A DNA stretch of 64,000 nucleotides from Duganella aceris (GTDB lineage: Bacteria; Pseudomonadota; Gammaproteobacteria; Burkholderiales; Burkholderiaceae_D), in the NCBI RefSeq assembly GCF_011090165.1, contig NZ_JAADJT010000014.1, positions 1 to 64,000 of the forward strand. The letters run 5' to 3'. Of the stretch, positions 9,781-19,147 are shown piece by piece; within the stretch, counting starts at the first letter, position 1; every line of letters starts with the position of its first letter. Under the pieces are notes generated by a model, which saw only the letters and a program-made list of their open reading frames with translations, was not told the DNA's origin and ran no database searches. The position numbers and the translations under genes were made by a program.

Positions 9781-10047
9781 ATGCAATATCCAGCAAAATT
9801 TGAAGCGGATATCGAGGCTGGTGGGTATGTGGTGACGTTTCGCGATATACCCGAGGCGATTACCCAAGGTGATGATGACGTGGAGGCTATGATGATGGCT
9901 GAAGATGCGCTGATCTCGTCAATGGATTTTTATATTGAAAGCAAGCGACCAGTGCCGCTGCCTTCTCCTATCGAAGAGGGCGAGCGGATGGTCAGGCTGC
10001 CCGCCGATGTGGCGGCACGCATATTGTTGTTGAATGAGGCGTCGTGA
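9781..10047 (+). CDS. hicB: HicB-family antitoxin lacking its C-terminal DNA-binding domain
   Basis: The N-terminal HicB fold (partial RNase H) is intact: YPAKFEADIEAGGYVVTFRDIPEA, ITQGDDDVEAMMMAEDAL, then VRLPADVAARILLLNEAS. In full-length HicB of this type the chain continues after LLLNE with a helix-turn-helix or ribbon-helix-helix domain (about 130-140 aa in all). Here a stop follows at residue 89, only 4 bases from the end of the convergent alcohol dehydrogenase gene. The ribosome site GGAGGAG lies just upstream. It should still bind HicA but probably cannot bind operator DNA itself. The shortening looks like a deletion joined to the adjacent gene. Confidence 0.88.
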   Translation: MQYPAKFEADIEAGGYVVTFRDIPEAITQGDDDVEAMMMAEDALISSMDFYIESKRPVPLPSPIEEGERMVRLPADVAARILLLNEAS

Positions 10048-10050
10048 GTC

Positions 10051-11112
10051 TTAGCTTACTTCGTTTTTCAACGACGCCATGTCGATCACGAAACGGTATT
10101 TGACGTCGTTTTTCACCAGCCGTTCGTAGGCCTGGTTGATGTCCTGGATGGCGATCATTTCGACCTCGCTGACGATGCCGTGCTCGGCGCAGAAGTCCAT
10201 CATTTCCTGGGTCTCCTTCATGCCGCCGATGGCGGAGCCGGCCACCGACTTGCGGCCCATGATCAGGTTGATGCCGGCCGGCGGCGGATCGAGCTCGGTC
10301 AGCACGCCAACCATCGCCATGGTGCGGTCGCGCCGCAACAGCGCCAGGTAGGGATTGATGTCGTGCGATACCGGGATGGTGTTGAGCAGGAAGTCGAAGC
10401 TGTTGCCGTGCGCCTTCATCGCCGCCGGATCGGTGGAGAGCAGCACTTCGTCGGCGCCGAGGCGCTGCGCGTCCTTGCCCTTGTCCGGCGAAGTGGTGAT
10501 CATCACCACCGTGGCGCCCAGCGCCTTGGCGAACTTGACGCCCATGTGGCCGAGGCCGCCGAGGCCGATGACGCCGACCTTCTGTCCGGGACCGACCTTC
10601 CAGTGGCGCAGCGGCGAGTAGGTGGTGATGCCGGCGCACAGCAGCGGCGCCACCGCCTTCAGGTCCAGTTCGGGCGAGACCTTCACCACGAAATGTTCGT
10701 CGACCACGATGATGTCGGAGTAGCCGCCGAAGGTCGGCTGACCGCTGACGCGCTCCCTGCCGTTGTAGGTGACGGTCGGGCCTTCCTCGCAATACACCTC
10801 CAGGTCTTCTTTGCACGCGGAGCAGTGACGGCACGAGTCTACCATGCAGCCGACGCCGGCCAGGTCGCCGACTTTAAATTTGTGCACGCCGCTGCCGACC
10901 TGTGTCACGCGGCCGATGATCTCGTGACCGGGCACCATCGGATACAGCGAGCCGCCCCAGTCATCCTGTGCCTGGTGCAGGTCGGAGTGGCAGACGCCGG
11001 TGTAGAGAATGTCGATCACCACATCGTTGACGCCCGGCGCGCGGCGTTCGAAGGTGAAGGGGACCAGCGGGGAATGCGAATCGTGAGCGGCGTAGCCGTG
11101 GGCATGGAACAT
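10051..11112 (-). CDS. Zinc-dependent alcohol dehydrogenase (YahK/CAD type)
   Basis: A 353-aa medium-chain dehydrogenase that interconverts aldehydes and alcohols with NAD(P)H. Catalytic zinc ligands occur in TGVCHSDLH and PGHEIIG. The structural zinc cluster is the four-Cys block CRHCSACKEDLEVYC. The Rossmann motif is GVIGLGGLGHMGV. This pattern fits the cinnamyl/aldehyde reductase branch (YahK, AdhA-like). The ATG at 11112 has AGGAG about 8 bases upstream. A LysR gene diverges from it, a likely regulator. Confidence 0.93.
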   Translation of the reverse strand: MFHAHGYAAHDSHSPLVPFTFERRAPGVNDVVIDILYTGVCHSDLHQAQDDWGGSLYPMVPGHEIIGRVTQVGSGVHKFKVGDLAGVGCMVDSCRHCSACKEDLEVYCEEGPTVTYNGRERVSGQPTFGGYSDIIVVDEHFVVKVSPELDLKAVAPLLCAGITTYSPLRHWKVGPGQKVGVIGLGGLGHMGVKFAKALGATVVMITTSPDKGKDAQRLGADEVLLSTDPAAMKAHGNSFDFLLNTIPVSHDINPYLALLRRDRTMAMVGVLTELDPPPAGINLIMGRKSVAGSAIGGMKETQEMMDFCAEHGIVSEVEMIAIQDINQAYERLVKNDVKYRFVIDMASLKNEVS

Positions 11113-11226
11113 GGGGGAACTCCTGGGTGATGACGAGCGATTGTCGTCCTTCCTTGCACTATAATTTGGCATGGCGCCAGCAGGCAAGCGCCCATCCTTG
11201 CATGCTTTGAACAGGAAAATTGCACA

Positions 11227-12114
11227 ATGCAGCTCGATAATCTTTCCCATCTGGCGGTGTTCGCGGCGGTGGCGCGGCTGGGCAGTTTCCGCAAGGCGGC
11301 GGCCGAGTTGTCGTTGTCGGCGTCGGCCGCCAGTTACGCGGTGCGCACCCTGGAGGACCGGCTGGGTGTCGGCTTGTTCAATCGCACCACGCGCAGCGTG
11401 TCGCTGACCGAGGCGGGACGGCATTTGCTGGAACGCTTGCAGCCGGCGCTGGGCAGCGTCAGCAGCGCGCTGGAGGAGATGAACCTGTTCCGTGCCTCGC
11501 CGTCCGGGACGTTGCGCATCAATACGTTTCGGGATGCGGCGCTGGTGGTGGTGGCGCCGTTGGTCGAGCGCTTCCTGCGGATGTATCCCGACATCCAGCT
11601 CGACATCGTCAGCGACGATGGCCTGGTCGATATCGTCGGCATGGGTTTCGACGTCGGCATCCGTTATGAGGAGTCGGTGCCGGAGGACATGGTCGCGGTG
11701 CCGGTGGGACCGGAGCAGCGCTTCGTCGTGATCGGCTCGCCGGCGTATATCGCGCGGCGGGGCGAGCCGAAGCATCCGGACGATTTGATGCGGCATGACT
11801 GCATCCGCTATCGTTTCCGCAGCGGCGCGTTCTACAAGTGGGAGCTGGCGAAGGATGGCGTGCAATTGCAGCTGGACGTGCCGGGCCGGTTGTCGGTCGG
11901 CGATTCGGAACTGATATTGCGCGCGGCGCTGGATGGCGTGGCGCTGGGCTTCCTGCCCGAGCACAAGGTGAGGGCACTGGTGGCCGAAGGCAAGCTGGTG
12001 TGCGTGCTGGAAGACTGGTGCCCGCCGATGGCCGGCATGATGATGTACTACCCGCGCCAACGCCAAATGACCTCCGCCCTGCGCGCCTTCATCGATCTGG
12101 CGCGCGCAGCTTAG
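11227..12114 (+). CDS. LysR-family regulator divergent from the alcohol dehydrogenase
   Basis: 295-aa LysR regulator. The helix-turn-helix is LGSFRKAAAELSLSASAASYAVRTLEDRLGVGLFNRTTRSVSLTEAGR, with an effector domain typical of the DmlR/AaeR-like branch (GTLRINTFRDAALVV, then DVGIRYEESVPEDM). A TATAAT at 11160 in the 114-base shared gap is a plausible promoter element. Such regulators usually control the divergent neighbour, here the zinc dehydrogenase, in response to an aldehyde or related molecule; this is inferred. Confidence 0.92.
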   Translation: MQLDNLSHLAVFAAVARLGSFRKAAAELSLSASAASYAVRTLEDRLGVGLFNRTTRSVSLTEAGRHLLERLQPALGSVSSALEEMNLFRASPSGTLRINTFRDAALVVVAPLVERFLRMYPDIQLDIVSDDGLVDIVGMGFDVGIRYEESVPEDMVAVPVGPEQRFVVIGSPAYIARRGEPKHPDDLMRHDCIRYRFRSGAFYKWELAKDGVQLQLDVPGRLSVGDSELILRAALDGVALGFLPEHKVRALVAEGKLVCVLEDWCPPMAGMMMYYPRQRQMTSALRAFIDLARAA

Positions 12115-12228
12115 CGGCAGGTCTTGATGGCGCTACTTTGATGGGCATCAGTATGGCGACAATTGATTGAAACGGATTGACTTCCGTGCTGTCGATAAGG
12201 TATTCGCACTTAAGTCGAGGCGGTTCTC

Positions 12229-12480
12229 ATGGATCACAAAAATGTCACGTTGAATGAGATTGTGCGCTTGTTCTACAGCGTAATTGTGTTTCTGGTGTTT
12301 GCCTCGGCCGGGGTGGCGCTGGATTTGCTGTCGCAGCAGGTGAGTTCGCTTGGTGTGTCGGAGTTTACCATCCACCTTGTCTCGTTTAGTGCGCATTTCA
12401 TGCTGGTTTTAGACGTGCTATTATTTTCTATCTCCCTGCTTTTCTCAGCATGGGAGTTCTTGAGAGGACTTGCAAAATGA
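12229..12480 (+). CDS. Small membrane protein, two TM segments (83 aa)
   Basis: Two hydrophobic segments (FYSVIVFLVFASAGVALDLL and FSAHFMLVLDVLLFSISLLFSAW) separated by a short polar loop, ending LRGLAK. GAGG lies about 8 bases before the ATG. Its stop overlaps the start of the next gene (ATGA). The DNA here is visibly more AT-rich than flanking genes, hinting at recent acquisition. I do not recognise a family; the two-TM layout resembles holins or small stress membrane proteins, without sequence support. Confidence 0.7.
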   Translation: MDHKNVTLNEIVRLFYSVIVFLVFASAGVALDLLSQQVSSLGVSEFTIHLVSFSAHFMLVLDVLLFSISLLFSAWEFLRGLAK

Positions 12481-12644
12481 ACCTCGATTCGAATAATAAG
12501 CATGGCAGCTACGCGATGCGAATGTTTAAAGATAGTTTGCGTCGCTATTTTGCGCCTCTTACTGGCGCGGTGAGGGGATCCATTCGTGCAGTCAAGGCGG
12601 AAATGCGGCGCGCCGACCGCGAGCGCGAGCGGTCGAAGCGCTAA
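12477..12644 (+). CDS. Small highly basic protein coupled to the preceding gene (55 aa)
   Basis: The ATG shares bases with the previous stop (ATGA) and has AGAGGA about 9 bases upstream, so translation is probably coupled. The product is strongly basic: FKDSLRRYFAPLTGAVRGSIRAVKAEMRRADRERERSKR. It may form an amphipathic helix. No family is recognised. The layout (small membrane protein plus basic peptide) suggests partners, but nothing in sequence shows what they do. Confidence 0.6.
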   Translation: MNLDSNNKHGSYAMRMFKDSLRRYFAPLTGAVRGSIRAVKAEMRRADRERERSKR

Positions 12645-12647
12645 CGG

Positions 12648-13088
12648 TCAAGGGCGGATCACGGCGATCATTTCGCCGATGTCGTCCAGGCCGGTTTCTT
12701 CGAAGCCGAAGCTTCGGTAGAAGCGGCGGGCGGCGGTGTTGTCCGGCTTGTAGCAGATCGTGATCAGCCGCACGTCCGGCTTGGCCTTCAGGTCCTCCAG
12801 CAGCAGCGCCATCGCCTGCCGGCCGATGCCTTGGCCTTGCCGCGCGTAGTCCACCATGAAACGATATATACCGTATTCGCCAGGATTGTCGTTCGACTGC
12901 CGGTCGTACAGCAGGAAGCCGGCCGGCTCGCCGTCGCTGTAGATGCCGAGCGGGATGTAGTCGACGTAGAACTTCGCCTGCGCGATCGAAAACGCGTTGC
13001 TGGCCAGGAAGCCGCGCTGGTGCTCGGGCAGCGCCATGTCCATGAACACTTCGAAGTTGGCGGCGGTGATCGGCTCCAGCGTGACCAT
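12648..13088 (-). CDS. GNAT-family N-acetyltransferase
   Basis: A 146-aa acetyl-CoA-dependent acetyltransferase. The acetyl-CoA-binding motif A is recognisable as ARQGQGIGRQAMALLLEDL (Q/RxxGxG/A type). It is followed by NTAARRFYRSFGFEETG, the motif B ending common in GNATs acting on small molecules or polyamines. The start ATG shares one base with the stop of the upstream CaiB gene (TGATG), with GGGAG upstream, so the two are co-translated. The substrate is unknown; FMVDYARQGQGIG resembles spermidine-acetyltransferase-like GNATs. Confidence 0.88.
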   Translation of the reverse strand: MVTLEPITAANFEVFMDMALPEHQRGFLASNAFSIAQAKFYVDYIPLGIYSDGEPAGFLLYDRQSNDNPGEYGIYRFMVDYARQGQGIGRQAMALLLEDLKAKPDVRLITICYKPDNTAARRFYRSFGFEETGLDDIGEMIAVIRP

Positions 13089-14317
13089 CACAACACTCCC
13101 TTGTCGTGCAAGGCGGCGATCTCGGCGTCGCTGCGGCCCAGCAGCTCGCGCAGGATTTCGCTGGTGTGCTGGCCCAGCAGCGGCGGCGCGACGGCGTTGT
13201 CGGTCGGCGTGGCGGACATCTGCATCGGGCTGCGCACCAGCTTGACCTTGCCCGCCGTCGGATGCGGCACCTCCATCACCAGCTCGCGCGCCAGCACTTG
13301 CGGATTCTTGTAGACGTCGTCCAGATTGTTGATCGGACCGCACGGCACGCCGACCGCTTCCAGTCGCTCGATCCAGAAATCGCGCGGCTGCTGCAACACC
13401 ATTTCGGCCAGCAGCGGCACCAGTTCGTCGCGGTTCTTCACGCGCAGCGGATTGGTGGCGTAACGCTCGTCGAACGCCAGGTCGCCGCGTCCGCCGGCTT
13501 CGACGAACTTCTGGTACTGCCCATCATTGCCGGTGGCGACGATGATGTAGCCGTCCGCGCACTGGAAGGTCTGGTACGGCACGATGTTCGGATGCGCGTT
13601 ACCCCAGCGCTTGGGTGACTTGCCGCTGTTCAGATAGTTGCTGCCCATGTTGGCCAGCATCGCCACCTGCACGTCCAGCAGCGCCATGTCGATGTACTGG
13701 CCTTCGCCGCTGCGGTCGCGGTGCGTCAGCGCGGCCAGGATGGCGATGGTGGCGTACATGCCGGTCATCAGGTCGGTCAGCGCGACGCCGGCTTTTTGCG
13801 GCCCGCCGCCGGGCAGGTCGTCGCGTTCGCCGGTCACCGACATCAGGCCGCCCATGCCCTGGATCAGGAAATCGTAGCCGGCGCGGTGCGCGTACGGGCC
13901 GTCCTGGCCGAAGCCGGTCACCGAGCAGTAGACCAGCTCCGGCTTGAGCGCCTTCAGCGAGTCGTAGTCGAGGCCGTAGCGTTTCAGCTGGCCGACCTTG
14001 TAGTTTTCCAGCACCACGTCGCAATGCAGCACCAGCTCGCGCAACAAGGCCTGGCCTTCGGCGCTGGCGATGTCGATCGTCACCGAGCGCTTGCTGCGGT
14101 TGGCGGCCAGATAGTAGGCGGCTTCGGTGGTGTCGCGGCCGTCGGCGTCGCGGGCGTAGGGCGGGCCCCAGGCGCGGGTGTCGTCGCCGCTGCCGGGACG
14201 CTCGATCTTGATGACGTCGGCGCCGAGGTCGGCCAGGTTCTGCGAGCACCACGGTCCGGCCAGCACGCGGCTGAGGTCGAGCACGCGGATATGGCCTAGC
14301 GCTTTTGGAGCTGTCAT
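13088..14317 (-). CDS. CaiB/BaiF family CoA-transferase
   Basis: A 409-aa class III CoA transferase. The family opening is LGHIRVLDLSRVLAGPWCSQNLADLGADVIKIERP, followed by RSKRSVTIDIASAEGQ and the catalytic-Asp region PGGGPQKAGVALTDLMTGMYA. These enzymes move CoA between carboxylic acids (formyl-CoA:oxalate, carnitine and similar). The particular acid cannot be deduced. It is the first gene of a two-gene unit with the GNAT and convergent with nothing essential. Confidence 0.93.
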   Translation of the reverse strand: MTAPKALGHIRVLDLSRVLAGPWCSQNLADLGADVIKIERPGSGDDTRAWGPPYARDADGRDTTEAAYYLAANRSKRSVTIDIASAEGQALLRELVLHCDVVLENYKVGQLKRYGLDYDSLKALKPELVYCSVTGFGQDGPYAHRAGYDFLIQGMGGLMSVTGERDDLPGGGPQKAGVALTDLMTGMYATIAILAALTHRDRSGEGQYIDMALLDVQVAMLANMGSNYLNSGKSPKRWGNAHPNIVPYQTFQCADGYIIVATGNDGQYQKFVEAGGRGDLAFDERYATNPLRVKNRDELVPLLAEMVLQQPRDFWIERLEAVGVPCGPINNLDDVYKNPQVLARELVMEVPHPTAGKVKLVRSPMQMSATPTDNAVAPPLLGQHTSEILRELLGRSDAEIAALHDKGVL

Positions 14318-14366
14318 GATGTGTTTAACCTTTTGAGTATGCCAATCAGGCCGCTAGTGTAGTGGC

Positions 14367-15113
14367 TCAGTCGGCCGCTTGCACTGGATTTTTTTGCAAG
14401 GTGGCGGCCTGCGCCCGCGCCGCGCGCAGACGGCTGGACGGGGAAGGGTAGTCGGGCTTGGCGTGGTTGGGCCAGCCGCTTTCGCGCGCCATTTTCCTGA
14501 AGTAGCCGGCCAGTTGCGCCGCCGGCCAGCCGGCGCGCCACGCCAGCAGCATGCCTTCGCGGTCGGCTTCCTGTTCCTGCTCGTAGTTGCTTGGCGCCAG
14601 CCTGGACATCAGGCGGCGGTCGTTGTCGACCGCGTCCTCCAGTTCGATGAAGGGGCGTTGCGCCCAGCCGGGGTCCAGCCGCAGCGCCTGCTGGTATTCC
14701 TTCAGGTTGTGTTGCAGCGCGGCGTGTTCGATTTCGTGCGCCAGCAGCATTGCCAGTTCGGCGTCGATCAGCCCCAGCCGCTCGACGTAGGACTGGCTGA
14801 CCAGGATTTTGCCGCCGGCCATGCAGTCGGCGTTCTGGTCCGGGTCGTCGGTGGTGTGGATTTCCCATTGCCAGCGGGCGGTGTCGGGATAGTCGCGCCC
14901 GGCCCGGGCGATCAGGCCGGCGGCGATGCGGCGCACGCGCGCGGTGAAGCGGTCGTCGCGGTCGATGCGCAGCCGGGCGATGCGCTCGGCGTACAAGATA
15001 GCGGCGCGGGCCACGACCAGTTCCTGCGTCGGCGGCTCGGCGTGGACGATGGCGGCCGGCGACAGCATCGCCACGGCCAGCGCCATTCGTGATAGTGTTG
15101 ATATCATTGCCAT
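14367..15113 (-). CDS. Secreted M48-family metallopeptidase
   Basis: A 248-aa protein with a signal peptide (MALAVAMLSPAAIVHAEP) and a zinc-protease core. HEIEH at residues 126-130 is the HExxH motif and the third ligand is likely Glu182 in QEADREG. This is the periplasmic M48 (Oma1/BepA-like) arrangement without TPR repeats. BepA-type enzymes act on misassembled outer-membrane proteins; the role here is inferred. It diverges from ugpQ across only 23 bases. Confidence 0.88.
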   Translation of the reverse strand: MAMISTLSRMALAVAMLSPAAIVHAEPPTQELVVARAAILYAERIARLRIDRDDRFTARVRRIAAGLIARAGRDYPDTARWQWEIHTTDDPDQNADCMAGGKILVSQSYVERLGLIDAELAMLLAHEIEHAALQHNLKEYQQALRLDPGWAQRPFIELEDAVDNDRRLMSRLAPSNYEQEQEADREGMLLAWRAGWPAAQLAGYFRKMARESGWPNHAKPDYPSPSSRLRAARAQAATLQKNPVQAAD

Positions 15114-15136
15114 AACTAACTTTCAAGGCACAGCCC

Positions 15137-15889
15137 ATGTGGCCCTACCCAAAAATTGTCGCACATCGCGGCGGCGGCACGCTGGCGCCGGAAAACACCA
15201 TCGCCGGCCTGCGCGCCGGCCTGGCCTACGGCTTCCGCGCCGTGGAATTCGACGTGATGCTGTCGCGCGACGGTATCGGCATGGTGATGCACGACCCGGA
15301 CTTCGGCCGCACGGTAGCGGGGCAGGGCAGCGTGCCGGAGACCGACGCCATCGCGCTGGCCGGCATGGACGCCGGCAGCTGGTTCGGCCCGCAGTTCGCC
15401 GGCGAGCCGGTGCCGTTCTTCACCCAGTTTATCGATTATTGCAAACAACAGCGGATCTGGATGAACGTGGAAATCAAGCCGGCCGACGGCTTCGAGGCCG
15501 CCACCGGCGATTGGGTCGCCAAGGTGACGCGCGACAGCTTCCAGGCCGAGATCGCCGCCGGCGACCCGGCCGCGATCCCGCTGCTGTCCTCGTTCAGCTT
15601 CGCGGCGCTGGCCGCCGCCCGCGACGCGGCGCCGGAGCTGCCGCGTGCTTATCTGCTGGATAAGATTCCGGCGGATTGGCAGCAACAGGCGCGGGAACTG
15701 GGCGCGGTGGCCATCCACACCAACCAGAAACACCTGACGCCGGAACTGGCGGCGCAGATCAAGGCGGCCGGCTACGGCCTGTTTTGCTACACCATCAACG
15801 ACCCGGCGCGCGGCCGCGAGATCCTGTCCTGGGGCGTCGACGGCTTTTGCACCGACCGTATCGATTTGATCGGCCCGGGCTTCGCCTGA
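15137..15889 (+). CDS. ugpQ: Glycerophosphodiester phosphodiesterase
   Basis: A 250-aa cytoplasmic GDPD, hydrolysing glycerophosphodiesters to glycerol-3-phosphate and an alcohol. The active-site block is VAHRGGGTLAPENT (His and Arg), then VEFDVMLSRDG (Glu/Asp metal ligands) and VMHDPDFGRT. No signal peptide is present, which fits UgpQ rather than the periplasmic GlpQ. It has its own start between the M48 gene and alaS. Confidence 0.93.
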   Translation: MWPYPKIVAHRGGGTLAPENTIAGLRAGLAYGFRAVEFDVMLSRDGIGMVMHDPDFGRTVAGQGSVPETDAIALAGMDAGSWFGPQFAGEPVPFFTQFIDYCKQQRIWMNVEIKPADGFEAATGDWVAKVTRDSFQAEIAAGDPAAIPLLSSFSFAALAAARDAAPELPRAYLLDKIPADWQQQARELGAVAIHTNQKHLTPELAAQIKAAGYGLFCYTINDPARGREILSWGVDGFCTDRIDLIGPGFA

Positions 15890-15957
15890 GACCCTCTGCG
15901 CGGCACGGTCATATATAATCAACCCCTTTGCATTTGCCAGCTACTACTGCTTACGAC

Positions 15958-18570
15958 ATGAAATCATCTGAAATCCGCGACAAATTCCTCAAGTTTTTTG
16001 AATCCAAGGGTCATTCGATTGTCCGTTCCAGCTCCCTGGTACCTGGCAACGACCCGACCCTGCTGCTGACCAACAGCGGCATGGTGCAGTTCAAGGACGT
16101 GTTCACCGGCACCGACAGCCGCCCGTACACCCGTGCGACCTCGGTGCAGCGCTGCGTGCGCGCCGGCGGCAAGCACAACGATCTGGAAAACGTCGGCTAC
16201 ACCGCGCGTCACCACACGTTCTTTGAAATGCTGGGCAACTTCAGCTTCGGCGACTATTTCAAGCGCGACGCCATCAACTACGCCTGGGAACTGCTGACCA
16301 AGGTCTACGGCCTGCCGGTCGACAAGCTGACCGTCACCGTCTACATCGAGGACGACGAGGCGTACGACATCTGGGCCAATGAAATCGGCGTGCCGAAAGA
16401 GCGCATCATCCGCATCGGCGACAACAAGGGTTCGCGCTACGCGTCGGACAACTTCTGGCAGATGGCCGACACCGGCCCGTGCGGCCCGTGCACCGAGATC
16501 TTCTACGACCACGGCGCCGACATTCCAGGCGGCCCGCCGGGCTCGCCGGACGAAGACGGTGACCGCTTCATTGAAATCTGGAACCTGGTGTTCATGCAGT
16601 TCAACCGCGACGAAGCGGGCGTGATGCACAAGCTGCCGAAGCCGTGCGTCGATACCGGCATGGGCATGGAGCGCCTGGCCGCCGTGCTGCAACACGTGCA
16701 CTCGAACTACGAGATCGACCTGTTCCAGAACCTGATCAAGGCCGCCGCGCGCGAAACCGGCGCCACCGACCTGGAAAACAAATCGCTGCGCGTGATCGCC
16801 GACCACATCCGCGCCGCCGCGTTCATGATCGTCGATGGTGTGATTCCGGGCAGCGAAGGCCGCGCCTACGTGCTGCGCCGCATCATCCGCCGCGCGCTGC
16901 GTCACGGCCACAAGCTGGGCCAGACCAAGCCGTTCTTCTACAAGCTGGTGGCCGACCTGTCGATCGAGATGGGCGCCGCCTATCCCGAGCTGGAGGAAGC
17001 CAAGGCCCGCGTGGCCGACATGCTGAAGGCCGAGGAAGACCGCTTCGGCGAAACGCTGGAAACCGGCATGAAAGTGCTGGAGGCGCAACTGGCCAAGGAC
17101 AGCAGCGGCATCGACGGCGCCACCGCCTTCACGCTGTACGAGACCTACGGCTTCCCGCCGGACCTGACCGCCGACATCTGCCGCGAACGCAACATCTCGT
17201 TCGACCAGGAAGGCTACGACGTGGCGCTGAAGGAAAGCCAGGAGCTGTCGCGCAAGGGCGGCAAGTCGACCAAGGACAGCAAGGTCGAGTACGCCGGCGA
17301 GAAGAACAAGTTCGTCGGCTACGACAACCTGAGCCACGCCAACGCCAAGGTGGTCGCGCTGTACGCGGCCGGCACCTCGGTGCAGGAACTGACGGCCGGC
17401 CAGAACGGTATCGTGGTGCTGGACACCACGCCGTTCTACGCCGAATCGGGCGGGCAGGTGGGCGACCAGGGCGTGATCGCCACCGCCGCCGGCGCGTTCA
17501 AGGTCGACGATACGCTGAAGATCCAGGCCGACGTGTTCGGTCACCACGGCGTGCTGGAATCGGGTTCGCTGAAGGTGGGCGACGCGGTCAGCGCCGACGT
17601 CGACCAGGCCAAGCGCGCGCGCACCATCCGCAACCACTCGGCCACCCACCTGATGCACAAGGCCTTGCGTGAAGTGCTGGGTTCGCACGTGGCGCAAAAA
17701 GGTTCGCTGGTCGATCCGGACAAGACCCGTTTCGACTTCAGCCACAACGCCCCGGTGACGGCCGAGCAGATCGCCGAAGTGGAAGCCAAGGTCAACAAGG
17801 AGATCCTGGAAAACCACGCCACCAAGGCGCAGCACATGTCGTTCGACGATGCGGTCAAGCATGGTGCGATGGCGTTGTTCGGCGAGAAGTACGGCGACGA
17901 AGTGCGCGTGCTCGACATCGGCAGCTCGAAAGAGCTGTGCGGCGGCGTCCACGTGCAGCGCACCGGCGACATCGGCCTGTTCAAGATCATCTCGGAAGGC
18001 GGCGTCGCCGCCGGCATCCGCCGCATTGAAGCGGTGACCGGCGAAGGCGCGTTGGCGCTGGTGCAGTCGATGAACCGCCGTCTGCTGGAAGCCGCGGCCG
18101 CGCTGAAATCGAATCCGGAAGAACTGACCGCGCGTATCGGCCAGGTGCAGGACCACGTCAAGGCGCTGGAGAAGGAACTGGCCGCGCTGAAATCGAAACT
18201 GGCGTCGGGCCAGGGCGACGAGCTGGTCACGCAGGCGGTCGACGTCAACGGCATCATGGTGCTGGCGGCCACGCTGGATGGCGCCGACTTGGCCCGTCTG
18301 CGCGAGACCATGGACAAGCTGAAGGACAAGCTGAAAACCGCCGCCATCGTGCTGGCCAGCGTCGCCGACGGCAAGGTCAGCCTGATCGCCGGCGTGACGG
18401 CGGACGCCACGTCCAAGGTCAAGGCGGGCGAGCTGGTCAACTTCGTCGCACAACAAGTGGGCGGAAAAGGCGGCGGACGCCCTGATATGGCGCAGGCCGG
18501 CGGTACCGATCCGAGCGGCCTGCCGGCCGCCCTGGCAGGTGTCGCGGCATGGGTGGGACAGCGCGCTTAA
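15958..18570 (+). CDS. alaS: Alanine--tRNA ligase
   Basis: Class II synthetase charging tRNA-Ala, 870 aa. The start [19 protein letters not shown] is canonical. The catalytic core has GMVQFKDVF and the [12 protein letters not shown] region. The editing domain keeps the [12 protein letters not shown] zinc site and the [13 protein letters not shown] site. The C-Ala domain ends [24 protein letters not shown] about 45 bases upstream is a probable -10. A strong terminator follows at 18603. Confidence 0.98.
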   Translation: MKSSEIRDKFLKFFESKGHSIVRSSSLVPGNDPTLLLTNSGMVQFKDVFTGTDSRPYTRATSVQRCVRAGGKHNDLENVGYTARHHTFFEMLGNFSFGDYFKRDAINYAWELLTKVYGLPVDKLTVTVYIEDDEAYDIWANEIGVPKERIIRIGDNKGSRYASDNFWQMADTGPCGPCTEIFYDHGADIPGGPPGSPDEDGDRFIEIWNLVFMQFNRDEAGVMHKLPKPCVDTGMGMERLAAVLQHVHSNYEIDLFQNLIKAAARETGATDLENKSLRVIADHIRAAAFMIVDGVIPGSEGRAYVLRRIIRRALRHGHKLGQTKPFFYKLVADLSIEMGAAYPELEEAKARVADMLKAEEDRFGETLETGMKVLEAQLAKDSSGIDGATAFTLYETYGFPPDLTADICRERNISFDQEGYDVALKESQELSRKGGKSTKDSKVEYAGEKNKFVGYDNLSHANAKVVALYAAGTSVQELTAGQNGIVVLDTTPFYAESGGQVGDQGVIATAAGAFKVDDTLKIQADVFGHHGVLESGSLKVGDAVSADVDQAKRARTIRNHSATHLMHKALREVLGSHVAQKGSLVDPDKTRFDFSHNAPVTAEQIAEVEAKVNKEILENHATKAQHMSFDDAVKHGAMALFGEKYGDEVRVLDIGSSKELCGGVHVQRTGDIGLFKIISEGGVAAGIRRIEAVTGEGALALVQSMNRRLLEAAAALKSNPEELTARIGQVQDHVKALEKELAALKSKLASGQGDELVTQAVDVNGIMVLAATLDGADLARLRETMDKLKDKLKTAAIVLASVADGKVSLIAGVTADATSKVKAGELVNFVAQQVGGKGGGRPDMAQAGGTDPSGLPAALAGVAAWVGQRA

Positions 18571-18602
18571 ACGGTAAAACTTGCTGTGAGGTAGTATTCA
18601 TG

Positions 18603-18627
18603 CGGCCCGTGTGTCTCACACGGGCCG
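18603..18627 (+). terminator. Rho-independent terminator after alaS
   Basis: A perfect 11-base stem (CGGCCCGTGTG / CACACGGGCCG) with a 3-base loop is followed by a short T-rich tract (TTGTCGTT). It lies 32 bases after the alaS stop. Confidence 0.85.
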
Positions 18628-18735
18628 TTGTCGTTCTGAATCAGGTGTTGTATACTTTCCAGCTCCCGTTGCGAACTTGCAACGTACAACGAACTATTTT
18701 GGTGCAGCGCGTCATCCCCGTGGAATTGGAGTAGT

Positions 18736-19029
18736 ATGACGACACTCCCCAACAAAAAGAGCGGGTTCTTGATGAGCGACACGATACTTGAAAACGAAAT
18801 CATGGAATTCCACAAAGAACTCGACGCGCGCGGTTTAAACTGCCCGCTGCCGATTCTGAAGGCTAAAAAGGCCTTATCCGAATTGCAAAGCGGCGAAGTG
18901 CTGCGCATCATGGCGACCGATCCGGGTTCCGTGCGCGACTTCCAGGCATTCGCCAAACAGACCGGCAATGCGCTGTTGTCGCATGTCCAGACCGGTCGCG
19001 AGTTCGTCTTTTTGATGCAGCGCAAATAA
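18736..19029 (+). CDS. TusA-family sulfur-carrier protein
   Basis: A small sulfurtransferase-like protein with the TusA signature LDARGLNCPLPILKAKKAL, where the Cys carries persulfide sulfur, followed by GEVLRIMATDPGSVRDFQAFAKQTGN. The family delivers sulfur for tRNA thiolation or other sulfur transfer. Starts at 18736 (GGAG four bases upstream) and 18772 (MSDTILENE) are both possible; the conserved domain begins after residue 25, so the leader is uncertain. Confidence 0.9.
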   Translation: MTTLPNKKSGFLMSDTILENEIMEFHKELDARGLNCPLPILKAKKALSELQSGEVLRIMATDPGSVRDFQAFAKQTGNALLSHVQTGREFVFLMQRK

Positions 19030-19105
19030 GCCTGCGGACTTCCATCCCCCAAGAAACCTCGTCTGAATGATTTTATTTTTAGACGATTTCTACTAGTTAA
19101 AAATC

Positions 19106-19117
19106 GCACGATCGTGC
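19106..19117. promoter_or_regulatory. Perfect palindrome upstream of etfBA promoter
   Basis: GCACGATCGTGC is a perfect 12-base palindrome in the AT-rich gap before etfB, about 30 bases upstream of a TATAAT. Its position suits a TetR- or GntR-type regulator of fatty-acid or amino-acid catabolism. The regulator is not in this window. Confidence 0.45.
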
Positions 19118-19147
19118 TTTATTTTATTGTGCGGACGGGATTTCTCA

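Noticed and set aside
15964-18456. Long minus-strand frame opposite alaS
   Set aside because: Antisense shadow of a complete alanyl-tRNA synthetase gene.
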